From CAVXYG01 sp963706835 (GTDB lineage: Bacteria > Actinomycetota > Actinomycetes > S36-B12 > GCA-2699445): 64,000 nucleotides of DNA. The DNA lies in contig CAVPOB010000025.1 in the NCBI GenBank assembly GCA_963706835.1, positions 18,075 through 82,074 of the forward strand. Reading direction: 5' to 3'. The translations under genes and the position numbers were made by a program. Below, one piece after another: positions 41,587 through 53,293 of this stretch (positions are counted from its first letter, which is position 1; each line of letters begins with the position of its first letter). The notes under the pieces are model-generated. The model searched no databases and had not been told where the DNA came from. It saw nothing but the letters and a program-made list of their open reading frames with translations.

Positions 41587-41610
41587 GGCCCTCGGTGCCC
41601 CCTCGTCGGC

Positions 41611-42210
41611 TTACACATCCAGCAGTCGCCTACCCTCGAACGCCCGGCCCAGCGTGACCTCGTCGGCGTACTCCAGGTCACCGCCCACCGGCAGCCCGGA
41701 GGCGAGCCGGGTCACCCGAAGACCCATCGGCTTGAGCAACCGGGCCAGGTACGTGGCGGTCGCCTCACCTTCGAGGTTCGGATCGGTGGCCAGGATGATC
41801 TCGGTGACCGTCCCGTCGGCCAGCCGGGTGAGCAGCTCCCTGATCCGCAGGTCGTCCGGCCCGACACCCTCGATCGGGCTGATCGCGCCACCCAGCACGT
41901 GGTAGCGGCCACGGAACTCGCGGGTTCGCTCGATCGCCACGACGTCCTTCGGCTCCTCGACGACGCACAACAGGGCGACGTCGCGCCGCTCGTCGCGACA
42001 GATCCGGCAGGACTCGTCGGCCGAGACGTTGCCGCAGGTCACGCAGAACCGGACCTTCTCGCACACCTCGATCAGCGCGCTGGCGAGCCGCCGAACGTCC
42101 ACCGGGTCGGACTGGAGCAGGTGGAAGGCGATCCGCTGGGCACTCTTCGGCCCCACACCCGGCAGCTGGCCGAGCTCGTCGATGAGGTCCTGGACCACGC
42201 CTTCGTACAC
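41611..42210 (-). CDS. recR: Recombination mediator RecR
   Basis: A 199-residue RecR, GTG start. It has the helix-hairpin-helix LGQLPGVGPKSAQRIAFHLL, a four-Cys zinc finger (CVTCGNVSADESCRIC) and a Toprim domain (LCVVEEPKDVVAIERT, then LATDPNLEGEATA). It ends with the usual RLLDV-type tail. It works with RecO and RecF to load RecA at gaps. In most Actinobacteria ybaB sits between dnaX and recR; here a serine hydrolase takes that place. Confidence 0.95.
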   Translation of the reverse strand: MYEGVVQDLIDELGQLPGVGPKSAQRIAFHLLQSDPVDVRRLASALIEVCEKVRFCVTCGNVSADESCRICRDERRDVALLCVVEEPKDVVAIERTREFRGRYHVLGGAISPIEGVGPDDLRIRELLTRLADGTVTEIILATDPNLEGEATATYLARLLKPMGLRVTRLASGLPVGGDLEYADEVTLGRAFEGRRLLDV

Positions 42211-42219
42211 AGGGTGAGC

Positions 42220-43128
42220 CTACGTGCTGGTCAGGACGGACGGGGGATCCTCGCTCGGGCCATGGGTGGAGAACGTCTCGATCACCGCGTCGCACAGCGG
42301 CGGCCAGACCTTCATCGCCCAGGCCGCGAACGGACGGTCGGTGAGGCAGATACAGGCCAGCCCCGCGTCCGGGTCGACGAAGAAGAAGGTGCCGGCCGCG
42401 CCGAAGTGCCCGTAGGCCTGTGTCGAGACCCGCGTTCCGGCCCAATGCACCTGGTGCGCCGTGGTCCGCCGTCCGAAGTTGCGCTCGAAGCCGAACCCCC
42501 AGTCGCAGGGTTCGAACCGGCCGACCCCGGGCACCACTCCGCTCCGCCCCGGGAACTGCACTCCGATCGCCTCGCCGACCGTCGCACCGGCCAGGAGCCG
42601 CGGGGCGAACAGCTCGCGGACGAAGGCGACCAGGTCCTCGACCCCGGCGTAGACGGCGTGCGCCGCAGAGCCGTCGAGACAGGCGCGCCGCATGCCCAGC
42701 GGGGCGAACACCGCCTCGTGGAGGTAGGTCGCGAACGGGATGCCGGTGGCCGCGCGGAGGTGGTCGGCGGCCGCCTCGATGCCGGCGTTGGAGTAGACCC
42801 GGCGCTCACCGGGAGCGGCCAGGATCGGGTCGCCGACCTGGAACCCGAGCCCGGAGGTGTGCGCGAGCAGGTGCCGCACCGTCGCTCCCCGGTCGCGGAC
42901 GGCGTCCGGTCCGGCGGGGTCGTCCAGTCCGATCGCCTCCTCCTCCACACCGATGAGCAGGGCGTAGGTGGAGAGCAGCTTGGAGATCGAGGCGAGTCGG
43001 AACTCCTGATCAGTCGGACCGTGACTGTCGAGCACCCGGCCGTCGGCGCCCACCACGGCCACCGCCACGTGCGAGACGTCCCAGTCCTCGACCTGGGCGA
43101 GCGGGCTGGAGCCGTGTGGCGCGCTCAC
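42220..43128 (-). CDS. Serine beta-lactamase-fold hydrolase (class C / EstB-like)
   Basis: A 302-residue serine hydrolase. The nucleophile motif is SISK in FRLASISKLLSTYAL, the Tyr motif YSN in RRVYSNAGIEAAAD, and the third motif HFGAAGTFFF (HxG). No signal peptide is visible, so it is probably cytosolic and more likely an esterase or peptidase than an antibiotic beta-lactamase. The GTG start overlaps the dnaX stop by one base (TAGTG), so the gene is coupled to dnaX. It sits where ybaB/ebfC is normally found. Substrate unknown. Confidence 0.82.
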   Translation of the reverse strand: MSAPHGSSPLAQVEDWDVSHVAVAVVGADGRVLDSHGPTDQEFRLASISKLLSTYALLIGVEEEAIGLDDPAGPDAVRDRGATVRHLLAHTSGLGFQVGDPILAAPGERRVYSNAGIEAAADHLRAATGIPFATYLHEAVFAPLGMRRACLDGSAAHAVYAGVEDLVAFVRELFAPRLLAGATVGEAIGVQFPGRSGVVPGVGRFEPCDWGFGFERNFGRRTTAHQVHWAGTRVSTQAYGHFGAAGTFFFVDPDAGLACICLTDRPFAAWAMKVWPPLCDAVIETFSTHGPSEDPPSVLTST

Positions 43129-45224
43129 TATTCGTCACGTTCTTCGATCACCCGGCCACCGAGCAACTGCTCGACGACGGGACGACCCACCTGCCCGGAT
43201 CCCTCGACGTCCACATCGTCGCGGCTGACGTCCTCGTCCAGCGCCGCTGACACCTTCTTGCGCGGCAGGGGGCTCCACGACGCCGGGTCGTCCTCCGGAG
43301 GCGGCTCGTCCTCAGGGGGCGGCTCGTCCGGGTCCGGCACTGTCGGCTCATCGCGAGAACCCGGACGGCGCGAGGCGCCGCCTCGGGCATCGTTCGCCCG
43401 GTCGCTCTGGGACCTCGGCCCCCGAGGCTGGGCGGAGGAACGCTCCGGCCGAGTCGGTGAGGGCGGCACCGTCGTGCTCTGCGTCGGCCGAGGGGCGGGC
43501 TCGGCATGGGGTGGATCAGGGGTGGCCGGGAGAGCGGTGGGTTCGACGGGGTGAACGGGAGTCCCGGGGACCGCCGCGCCACGCGCCACCGCCTCCACCC
43601 GGCAGTCGAGCCCGATCACGTCGATCAGCGCCTGGCGCACGAACTCCTGGTGGGCGCCACGCGAGAACGACGTCGCCAGACCAGCCGTACCGAACTCCAG
43701 CAGCAGCCGACTGCCGTCGTAGTCGAGCACCTGGGCGTGCTGGGAGACCAGTGACCAGGTAGCCCGCTTGAGCCGGGACACGGTGCTGAGCACGTCCGGC
43801 CACATCCGCCGGATCCGATCCGTGCTCATCTGTCCATCGGCGTCCCGCGCCGTCCCACCTACGGCTGCCGGTGACTCGGCCTGGGAGCCGGGCGGAGGTC
43901 CGGTCGACACCGGAACCCGCCAGCCGTCGGGTTCGGCCGGCGAGCCGCCCGGAGGATCGGCGGCGGACGGAGTGGGTGCGGACGCGACGTCAGGCGAAGC
44001 CAGTCGCGGAGTATCTGCTCCGGCAGCCGCCCCGGCCGACCCCGAGTCGAGCACGCCCGAGACCCCGAGCCGCCGTTCCACCCGGTCCAGCCGGGCTCGA
44101 AGCCCGCGCTCGGCGTCGTCGGCTCCGGGAAGCAACAGCCTCGCGCAGAGCAGCTCGAGCTGCAGCCGCGGCGAGGTGGCTCCGGTCATCTCGGTGAGCG
44201 CCGCGTTCGCCACGTCCGCCGCTCGGGACAGTTCGGAACGACCGAACCGGCCGGCCTGGCCGCGCATCCGCTCGAGCTGGTCGGCGGGCAGCGCCCGTAG
44301 CACGGCGTGTCCGCCGTCCGGTACCGCGGCCACCACCAGCAGGTCGCGCAGCCGCTCCAGCAGGTCCTCGACGAACCGGCGCGGGTCGTGGCCGGACTGG
44401 ATCACCCGGTCGAGCACCCCGAACGTGGCCGCGCCGTCCGCGGCGGCCAGTGCGTCGACCACGTCGTCGAGCAGCGTGGCGTCGGTGTAGCCGAGCAGCG
44501 AGACGGCGAGCGGGTAGTCCAGGCCGTCCGGCCCGCATCCGGCGATCAGCTGGTCGAGCACCGACAGCGAGTCCCGGACCGACCCGGCACCAGCCCGAAC
44601 GACAAGCGGCAGCACGCCCTGCCCGACGGCCACCCCCTCGGCCCGGCAGAGCTCGGCCAGGTAGGACTGCAGTCGCTCCGGCGGCACCAGCCGGAACGGG
44701 TAGTGGTGGGTGCGCGAGCGAATGGTGCCGATCACCTTGTCGGGCTCGGTGGTGGCGAACACGAAGCGGACGTGCGGCGGCGGCTCCTCGACAATCTTCA
44801 GCAGGGCATTGAAGCCCTGCGTGGAGACCATATGGGCCTCGTCGATGATGAAGATCTTGAACCGGTCCCGAGCCGGCGCGTACGCGGCCCGCTCGCGCAG
44901 GTTGCGGGCGTCGTCCACGCCGCCGTGGCTGGCAGCGTCGATCTCGACCACGTCCAGGCTGCCCGGACCGCCCCGAGCCAGCTCTCGGCAGGACTCGCAC
45001 TCCCCGCACGGGGTGGCGGTCGGCCCCTGGGCGCAGTTCAGGCAACGAGCCAGGATCCTCGCCGACGTGGTCTTGCCGCAGCCGCGCGGCCCGGAGAACA
45101 GGTAGGCGTGGTTGATCCGGTCCTTGGTCAGGGCCGCGGTCAGCGGCACGGTCACGTGGTCCTGCCCGATCACCTCGGCGAAGGTGTCCGGTCGGTACCT
45201 GCGGTACAGCGCGGTGGCCACCAC
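43128..45224 (-). CDS. dnaX: DNA polymerase III subunits gamma/tau
   Basis: A 698-residue clamp-loader ATPase. Walker A is LFSGPRGCGKTTSARILARC, the zinc module CLNC...CGECESC, Walker B IIDEAHMVS, sensor FVFATTEPDKV and the arginine-finger region SVRDSLSVLDQ. Domain III ends near residue 370, followed by a Pro/Ser-rich linker, a tau-like domain (TWSLVSQHAQVLDYDG) and an acidic Pro-rich tail. It joins the core polymerases and loads the sliding clamp. I see no A-rich slippery site that would make a shorter gamma form. It is divergent from the SRP RNA gene, a typical arrangement. Confidence 0.95.
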   Translation of the reverse strand: MVATALYRRYRPDTFAEVIGQDHVTVPLTAALTKDRINHAYLFSGPRGCGKTTSARILARCLNCAQGPTATPCGECESCRELARGGPGSLDVVEIDAASHGGVDDARNLRERAAYAPARDRFKIFIIDEAHMVSTQGFNALLKIVEEPPPHVRFVFATTEPDKVIGTIRSRTHHYPFRLVPPERLQSYLAELCRAEGVAVGQGVLPLVVRAGAGSVRDSLSVLDQLIAGCGPDGLDYPLAVSLLGYTDATLLDDVVDALAAADGAATFGVLDRVIQSGHDPRRFVEDLLERLRDLLVVAAVPDGGHAVLRALPADQLERMRGQAGRFGRSELSRAADVANAALTEMTGATSPRLQLELLCARLLLPGADDAERGLRARLDRVERRLGVSGVLDSGSAGAAAGADTPRLASPDVASAPTPSAADPPGGSPAEPDGWRVPVSTGPPPGSQAESPAAVGGTARDADGQMSTDRIRRMWPDVLSTVSRLKRATWSLVSQHAQVLDYDGSRLLLEFGTAGLATSFSRGAHQEFVRQALIDVIGLDCRVEAVARGAAVPGTPVHPVEPTALPATPDPPHAEPAPRPTQSTTVPPSPTRPERSSAQPRGPRSQSDRANDARGGASRRPGSRDEPTVPDPDEPPPEDEPPPEDDPASWSPLPRKKVSAALDEDVSRDDVDVEGSGQVGRPVVEQLLGGRVIEERDE

Positions 45225-45310
45225 GGCACCCTAGCCGCGTCGTCCGACCACCGGCACGCGCGCGATGTTCACGTGGACGACCGGGGGACGGGCTCGGCTA
45301 GAGTGAATCC

Positions 45311-45399
45311 GGCTCCCCGCGTGGCGTCACCCAGCCGAACTCCCCCAGGGCCGGAAGGCAGCAAGGGTAGGCGGGCTCTGTCGGGTACGCGGGGGGTCC
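45311..45399 (+). ncRNA. ffs: Signal recognition particle RNA (4.5S, small bacterial type)
   Basis: About 89 nt. The apical domain-IV signature GGCCGGAAGGCAGCAAGGGT (45349-45368) is exact. The ends pair: CCCCGCGT near 45314 with ACGCGGGG near 45387. A TAGAGT -10 at 45299-45304 is about 7 bp before the 5' end. The location between dnaX and a following gene is standard in Actinobacteria. The RNA binds Ffh and directs membrane-protein synthesis. Confidence 0.93.
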
Positions 45400-45436
45400 T
45401 TTCTGTCGGTGCCCATCCGGGGCTGCGCCCAACAGA

Positions 45437-47932
45437 TCAGACCATCGCGGACGGCGCCCACGCCGCGCCCGCGCTCGAGCTCGACCAGCTGCGCAGGTCA
45501 GTCAGGTCACCAAGTCCCGCGGCCGACTCGGGTCGGGCGTACCAGTACCCCTGCCCGACGTGGACGCCGAGGCGGCGCGCCCACTCGTGCTGTTCGGCAC
45601 TCTCGACCCCCTCGGCCACCACCCGTAGGTTGAGCCGGGCCGCGATGCCGACCAGCCCCCCGACGATCGACCTGGCCGACGCGCTGTGCGGCAGCACCTT
45701 GGTGAACCGTTGGTCGATCTTGAGGCCGTCGATCGGCAGGTCGAGCAGGTAGCCCAGAGAGGAGAACCCGGTACCGAAGTCGTCGATCATCACCGGCATC
45801 CCCAGGTCACGCAGCCGCTGCAGGATGGTCGAGGATCGAGCGGCCTGTTCCAGTAGCTGGTCCTCGGTGACCTCGATCTCCAGTCGTGCCGCGCTCACCC
45901 CGTGCACGGCCAGCAGGGTGGTCAGGTGCCGCGAGATTCCGCGGGCGAGCAGCATCTCCGGCGGCATGTTGACCGCGACAGCCACGTTGCTCGGGGAGCG
46001 GGCCAGGATCTCGGCGCTGCGCTCGAGTACCCAGCTGGTGACCTCGCTCATCCGACCGCTGCGCCGCGCGAAATCGAGCATCTCGGCAGGTGAGCTGATC
46101 TCACCGGCGTCATTGCGCCAGCGCAGCAGGGCCTCGACCGTGACCACGCGGCCGCTGCCGAGGTCCACCAGAGGCTGCAGGAAGACGTCCATGTCCTTGT
46201 CCCGCAACGCCTTCGACACAGCCACGTCGATGTTGGCCTGGGCCAGGGCAGCCCTGCCGAGACCGGCCTCGTAGACCACCCATGACCCGCGGTGACGCTT
46301 CGCGGCGTACATCGCCAGATCAGCACGGCGCAACAGGTCCTCCGCCAGCAGACCGGATATGCCGATGGCGATCCCGATGCTCACCCCGAGCTGATACTCG
46401 CGCCCGCCGACCTCGAACGGCCTACTGATCGCCTCACCGATCCGCGTGGCGACGCCCTGGGCCTCCTCCGGGCCCACCGAGAGCACGGCCACGAACTCGT
46501 CGCCACCCAGGCGTCCGATCAGGTCGCCGGAGCGCACCAGCTCGGCCAGACGGCGGGAGACCTCCTGCAGCACCTGATCCCCGACGGCGTGTCCGCTGTT
46601 GTCGTTCACCTGCTTGAACCGGTCCAGGTCGATGAACAGGACGGCGCACAGCTCGCTGCGGCCGAGCATGGCCGAGATCCGGGAGAGCACCCGGCTGCGG
46701 TTGACCAGACCGGTCAGCGGGTCGTGGTAGGCGAGGTAGTGCAGGCGTTGCCGAAGCCGGTCCCGTTCGGTGACGTCGCGCACGCTGACCAGCACCTCGG
46801 CGCCCCGCAGCGACATCGCCGCCTCCAGCACGATGTGCTCGCGCCGTCCTTCGAGCAGCTCGGTGCCGGAGCCGGCGTCCAGACGGGTGAGCGCCGCGCT
46901 GAACGCACGACGCGGCAGCGCCATCGCCGTCCAGACCTGCCGGCCCGCAACGGCCACCCCGGGGCCGAGCACCCTCTCGGCTGACGGTCCGACATAGCTG
47001 AGCACGCCGGAACGGTTGGCGATCATGATGATGTCGCCGGAGTCGGCCAGCAGGCTGGCGAGGTACCGCTCGCGGGCGAGTGACTCGGCCATCTCCTGCC
47101 GCAGCCGGGCGTGGGTCAGCATCTGCCGGAGCACCAGGGCCGACGCGCCACCACAGCCGATGGTGAGGACAGTCGGTCCCAGCAGCTGGGGGAACAGCAG
47201 CGCGCCCGCCGTCGCAACCACCAACGCGATACCCGTGACCAGGTATGAAGCTGGGACGTGGTGCTGATCTCCCCGGTGGAACGTCAGCCGGATCGGGCCG
47301 GTGCGCCCCAGAGCCAGCAGGAGGCCTCCCCCGCCGAGGTGCGCCAGCGCCACCAGGACGACCGCGATCGTGCCGGCCGAGTGAACTGCGGCGCCGGACT
47401 CCGCCCCGAAACACACCCAGCCGGCGACGCGAAGACCGGCGATGGCCCCCAGCAGCACCCGGAGCCCCCGCAGCCGTGGCCGGACCGAGTCGCCGTCGAG
47501 CTGCAGCAGCACCTGGGCCTGCCACAGGGCCACCGTGTACCCGACCACGTCCACCGAACCCAGCGGGGCGTCGGTCACCGTGCCGGTGGAGGGCATCCCG
47601 ATCTGGATCAGCATGGCGATCCCCAGCGCCACGGCCGCGGCGTCCAGGACGAGCTCGAGGCGGGCCTCGGACCGTCGCCAGATCAGCCCCAGACAGCCGC
47701 CCATCGCCGCGACATGCATGGCGATGAGCGCCGTCGCACCGATGCCGGGCGAGAGTGACCGCACCACGTCGACAGCCAGCGTGGAGCCCAGGAGGAGCGA
47801 TGCTGTGGCCACCTGCCGGAACCGCGAGGTCGGCGCGTGATGACGCATCACGGCCCATGTCGCGGCGCCCCATCCGGCGAGGGCGACCAGCACGCCGCAG
47901 AGCAGCAGCGCCGTCATCGCCCGCCCAGCCAT
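45437..47932 (-). CDS. Membrane GGDEF-EAL protein (cyclic di-GMP synthesis and/or hydrolysis)
   Basis: About 831 residues from the ATG at 47932, chosen for GGGAGGG eight bases before it. The first 300 residues hold eight to nine membrane spans. A PAS-like module follows (DSGDIIMIANRSGVLSYVG), then GGDEF (about 420-580; YHDPLTGLVNR, GRLGGDEFVAVLS, intact active site) and EAL (about 590-825; VEALLRW, NMPPEML, VTEDQLLE, DDFGTGFSSLGYL, EGVE). Both catalytic motifs look complete, so it may make and degrade c-di-GMP. The layout resembles MHYT/PutativePAS actinobacterial regulators of development. It stands alone on the minus strand. Confidence 0.9.
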   Translation of the reverse strand: MAGRAMTALLLCGVLVALAGWGAATWAVMRHHAPTSRFRQVATASLLLGSTLAVDVVRSLSPGIGATALIAMHVAAMGGCLGLIWRRSEARLELVLDAAAVALGIAMLIQIGMPSTGTVTDAPLGSVDVVGYTVALWQAQVLLQLDGDSVRPRLRGLRVLLGAIAGLRVAGWVCFGAESGAAVHSAGTIAVVLVALAHLGGGGLLLALGRTGPIRLTFHRGDQHHVPASYLVTGIALVVATAGALLFPQLLGPTVLTIGCGGASALVLRQMLTHARLRQEMAESLARERYLASLLADSGDIIMIANRSGVLSYVGPSAERVLGPGVAVAGRQVWTAMALPRRAFSAALTRLDAGSGTELLEGRREHIVLEAAMSLRGAEVLVSVRDVTERDRLRQRLHYLAYHDPLTGLVNRSRVLSRISAMLGRSELCAVLFIDLDRFKQVNDNSGHAVGDQVLQEVSRRLAELVRSGDLIGRLGGDEFVAVLSVGPEEAQGVATRIGEAISRPFEVGGREYQLGVSIGIAIGISGLLAEDLLRRADLAMYAAKRHRGSWVVYEAGLGRAALAQANIDVAVSKALRDKDMDVFLQPLVDLGSGRVVTVEALLRWRNDAGEISSPAEMLDFARRSGRMSEVTSWVLERSAEILARSPSNVAVAVNMPPEMLLARGISRHLTTLLAVHGVSAARLEIEVTEDQLLEQAARSSTILQRLRDLGMPVMIDDFGTGFSSLGYLLDLPIDGLKIDQRFTKVLPHSASARSIVGGLVGIAARLNLRVVAEGVESAEQHEWARRLGVHVGQGYWYARPESAAGLGDLTDLRSWSSSSAGAAWAPSAMV

Positions 47933-48092
47933 TCCCGGTACCCTCCCGGTCGCCTCTCCATGGCCCGGTCCCGTTCGGGCTCGCCCCCGGGGACATCGGC
48001 AGACGAGCCACGGGCCTTCAGGCAACAGGGCGGGTGATCATGCCAGGCTCTCCCGAACCGGCCGTGGTGGCGGGTTGGGTAGACTCCGCCGC

Positions 48093-48181
48093 GGAGGATT
48101 CGCCTAGTGGCCTAGGGCGCACGATTGGAAATCGTGTTGGGCTAAACACCCTCAGGGGTTCAAATCCCCTATCCTCCGCCA
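48093..48181 (+). tRNA. tRNA-Ser (GGA anticodon)
   Basis: An 89-nt class II tRNA. The acceptor stem GGAGGAT pairs with ATCCTCC (48171-48177), followed by G and an encoded CCA. The anticodon stem-loop CGATTGGAAATCG gives anticodon GGA. The long variable arm and the T-loop GGTTCAAATCC are present. TAGACT at 48080-48085 is a likely -10 about 7 bp upstream of the 5' end. Confidence 0.97.
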
Positions 48182-48425
48182 CGTTTACACAGGTCAAGAC
48201 CATGATCGCGGGTCTGGATGGAGTGCCTCTGCGGCGCTCCATCCGGCTTGCCGTCTCAGTTCTCGTCCACAGTGGCCTCGACGACGTGGGACGAGTGGCG
48301 GACACCTCAGGGCCTGAGCAGGTCGAGGACACAAGCGGAGCAGACCGGGCCAGAGTGGACGCGGAGTGGGGTGGGACCCCGGCGCCACTGGGCACCTCCC
48401 GGCGTGACGTGGCACGATCTCGCAG

Positions 48426-48875
48426 GTGACCAGCAGATCCGCCGCGGCGCAGCACCTGCGCGACCTCGCGCGACTGCGCCGCGTCCGCGACCGGATCGAC
48501 CGGGAGTACGCGCAGCCGCTGGACGTCGAGGCGCTCGCCCGCGGCGCCCACATGTCGGCCGGGCACCTCAGCCGCGAGTTCCGACGCGCCTTCGGTGAGT
48601 CGCCCTATGGCTACCTGATGACGCGGCGCATCGAGCGCGCGATGGCGCTTCTGCGTCGTGGCGACCTCAGCGTCACCGAGGTCTGTTTCGCGGTCGGCTG
48701 CTCGTCGCTGGGCACCTTCAGCACTCGCTTCACCGAGTTGGTGGGTGTGCCGCCCAGCACCTATCGGGCCCAGACAACTCGCGCGACGGCGGGGATGCCG
48801 TCGTGCGTCGCGAAACAGGTGACCAGACCGATCAGGAATCGAGAAGCGCGGGTCACGGAGCCGCACCTAGCCTGA
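48426..48875 (+). CDS. AraC-family regulator, short form
   Basis: A 149-residue protein that is essentially only the two AraC helix-turn-helix motifs: LDVEALARGAHMSAGHLSRE with FRRAFGESPYGYLMTRRIER, and LSVTEVCFAVGCSSLGTFST with FTELVGVPPSTYR. There is no sensor domain. GTG start at 48426. Small AraC proteins of this kind lie upstream of VOC and UvrA-like genes in many Actinobacteria, as here. It probably activates those genes under stress or drug exposure. The C-terminal 35 residues are not conserved. Confidence 0.85.
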   Translation: MTSRSAAAQHLRDLARLRRVRDRIDREYAQPLDVEALARGAHMSAGHLSREFRRAFGESPYGYLMTRRIERAMALLRRGDLSVTEVCFAVGCSSLGTFSTRFTELVGVPPSTYRAQTTRATAGMPSCVAKQVTRPIRNREARVTEPHLA

Positions 48876-48880
48876 CCGCC

Positions 48881-49152
48881 ATGGACATCACCATTCACGC
48901 GAGCTTCCTCCCGCACAACGACCCGGACGTCTCCCTGGCCTTCTATCGCGACATCCTCGGCTTCGAGGTCCGGAGCGACGCCGGCTACGGCGGGATGCGC
49001 TGGATCACGGTCGGCCCCGCCGACCAGCCCGGCACGTCCATCGTGCTGGAGCCCCCGGCCGCCGACCCCGGCATCACCGGCCGTACGGCGTTCGCGACTG
49101 CGCCGTCCGCGATCCCGCGGGCAACCTGATCCGCATCCAGGAGCTGCGCTGA
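48881..49152 (+). pseudogene. VOC/glyoxalase-like protein with internal deletion
   Basis: The start is normal: MDITIHASFLPHNDPDVSLA with FYRDILGFEVRSDAGYGG and ADQPGTSIVLEPPAADPGIT. Then, in a different frame, the usual C-terminus appears (PYGVRDCAVRDPAGNLIRIQ then ELR and stop at 49150-49152). About 50 residues between are missing, and the deletion is out of frame, so the first frame stops at 49129. The intact gene is usually cotranscribed with the AraC and UvrA-like genes. Confidence 0.8.
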
Positions 49153-49213
49153 GCGGTCCGGCGATCGCAGCCTCAGCCGGACGAAGGCGGCCTCCCAACA
49201 CGATGGAGACACG

Positions 49214-51604
<2,391 letters not shown>

Positions 51605-51649
51605 CCGACTCGATCATCCCTGCCGCCCTCAGGTGCGAGGTAACAGGCT

Positions 51650-53293
51650 TCAGCAGCCGGTCTGCCTCACCCCTACCACCCGAACCGGTAGTGCCCCGGG
51701 CGGCGTCGCCCGCCCGGCCAGCACGTCGACCAGGGCGTCGAACGACCCCTTGCTGTGCCCGTAGATCGCGTACCGCTGCTCACCCCCTGTGCGGCTCAGC
51801 ACCGTCGGCCAGTCGAGCGCCACCACGATGTCTGCGTCCGGGGCGCCGCCGCCCGAGACCAGGGCCAGGCGCGGCCCGGAGCTGGTCCCCAGCCCGCCGC
51901 GCCTGGCGGCGCTCGCGAACCGGGCGCGGTCCACGGCGCTGCCGGCCACCACGCGGACGGCGACCAGGGGTGGGGCGGGGCACGGCGGCGACACCTGGGT
52001 CACCGCCGCCGCCGACAATGCCTGTGACGCCTGTGCAGCCTTGTCCGCAACATCGCCGGGCACCGGGACGGTGACTGCCTGGTCAGCTTGCCACCGCTGC
52101 AGGGCAACGACTTTCGCCGCTGCGTCGTCGGCCCGTTCACGTGGCACGTCACCGTCGGCGATGGCGGCGGTGAGGGCGGCATGGGTAGCTGCCGTATCGG
52201 CCGGCATCAGGAGCAGATCGGCGCCGGCGGACAGCGCGCGCACCCCCGGGTCGCCGCCTCGACGCACGGCGCCCATGCCGAGCGAGTCGGTGACCGCCAC
52301 GCCGGTGAAGCCGACGTCCTCGCGTAGCGAGCGGTATCCGTTGGCGGACAGGCTGATCGGAACGCCGGGGTCGATCGCCGTGACAGCCAGGTGGCTCATC
52401 ATCACCGCCGGTGCGCCGGCCTGCGCGGCGACCCGGAACGGCACCAGATCACGCGAGGCGAGCGCGGACAGGGAGGCATCCTGAACGGGCAGTGCCCTGT
52501 GGCTGTCCGCCGTCACCGAGCCGTGCCCGGGGTAGTGCTTGGACGTCGAGACCAGCCCGGCGGCCGAGAATCCCCGGACGGCGGCGGCCACCGCGGCGGC
52601 GGCCACCGTCGGATCGTCGGAGGGAGAACGGGTTCCGATGGTCGGGTCCGACGGACCGATGGTGACATCGGCGACGGGGGCGAAGACCCAGGTGAACCCG
52701 AGCGAGCGCAGCTCCAGACCGATCCCCCGCGCGTAGTCGGAGACCACCTGCTCCCCCTCGGCCGGGGCACCCCGGCCCACGGCCCCGGCGACCGCCGCTC
52801 CGGCAGCCATGAACGCCGGCAGGCCGGTGGTCAGCTCACCGAGATGGGCGGTGGTGCCGCCCTCCTGGTCCACACCGATCACCGCCGCAAGACCATCCCG
52901 ATCCAGCGCCACGGCCTCGTGCACCGCAGCGGTGGTAGCCCGCACCTGCTCGACGTCGGCGATGTTGGCGCCGGTCAGGCACACTCCGGCCAGGTGCAGC
53001 TTCCGCACCAGCTGCGCGGCATCGTCCGGGTCGGTGCCGTGATAACGCCCGATGATCACCTGCCCGGCGAGGCGGGCCGGCTCCCAACCGGCCACCTCGG
53101 CCCGAGCCGCCTCCAGCTGGCCGGCCGTCGGTCCCCACGGCAACGCCTGACTCGGGTCCGACGACGGCTCGACCTCCACGGAGCCCGTTGCCGGCGAGGG
53201 CGCACCGGTCGAGGAGCCCGACCCCGGCGACGGCGCGCAGCCTGCGACGACAAGCAACGTGACGCTCAGCCCAGCGGCGACCGAACCCTTCAC
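51650..53293 (-). CDS. GH3 family lipoprotein (beta-N-acetylhexosaminidase, NagZ-like)
   Basis: A 547-residue lipoprotein; the signal is KGSVAAGLSVTLLVVAGCAP with lipobox VAGC. The GH3 TIM barrel has AVIGVDQEGGTTAHL, RSLGFTWVFAPVADV and the family NagZ motif STSKHYPGHGSVTADSHRAL, in which the His and Asp act in catalysis. A C-terminal (alpha/beta) domain ends near VVALDWP and the protein closes with VRQTGC. It probably trims N-acetylglucosamine from cell-wall material outside the membrane. The GTG start overlaps the HerA gene stop by 4 bp, which is unlikely to mean shared function. Confidence 0.88.
   Translation of the reverse strand: MKGSVAAGLSVTLLVVAGCAPSPGSGSSTGAPSPATGSVEVEPSSDPSQALPWGPTAGQLEAARAEVAGWEPARLAGQVIIGRYHGTDPDDAAQLVRKLHLAGVCLTGANIADVEQVRATTAAVHEAVALDRDGLAAVIGVDQEGGTTAHLGELTTGLPAFMAAGAAVAGAVGRGAPAEGEQVVSDYARGIGLELRSLGFTWVFAPVADVTIGPSDPTIGTRSPSDDPTVAAAAVAAAVRGFSAAGLVSTSKHYPGHGSVTADSHRALPVQDASLSALASRDLVPFRVAAQAGAPAVMMSHLAVTAIDPGVPISLSANGYRSLREDVGFTGVAVTDSLGMGAVRRGGDPGVRALSAGADLLLMPADTAATHAALTAAIADGDVPRERADDAAAKVVALQRWQADQAVTVPVPGDVADKAAQASQALSAAAVTQVSPPCPAPPLVAVRVVAGSAVDRARFASAARRGGLGTSSGPRLALVSGGGAPDADIVVALDWPTVLSRTGGEQRYAIYGHSKGSFDALVDVLAGRATPPGALPVRVVGVRQTGC

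Noticed and set aside
42220..43128. Secreted antibiotic beta-lactamase
   Set aside because: SxxK, YSN and HxG motifs are present, but there is no signal peptide and the gene is coupled to dnaX; an esterase or peptidase is as likely.
41524..43554. 676-residue plus-strand ORF over recR, the serine hydrolase and the dnaX tail
   Set aside because: Three real genes with catalytic motifs lie on the minus strand here; this frame is their shadow.
43128..45224. Programmed frameshift in dnaX producing gamma
   Set aside because: I saw no A-rich slippery heptamer in the gene; the single frame reads through to a normal tau-like tail.
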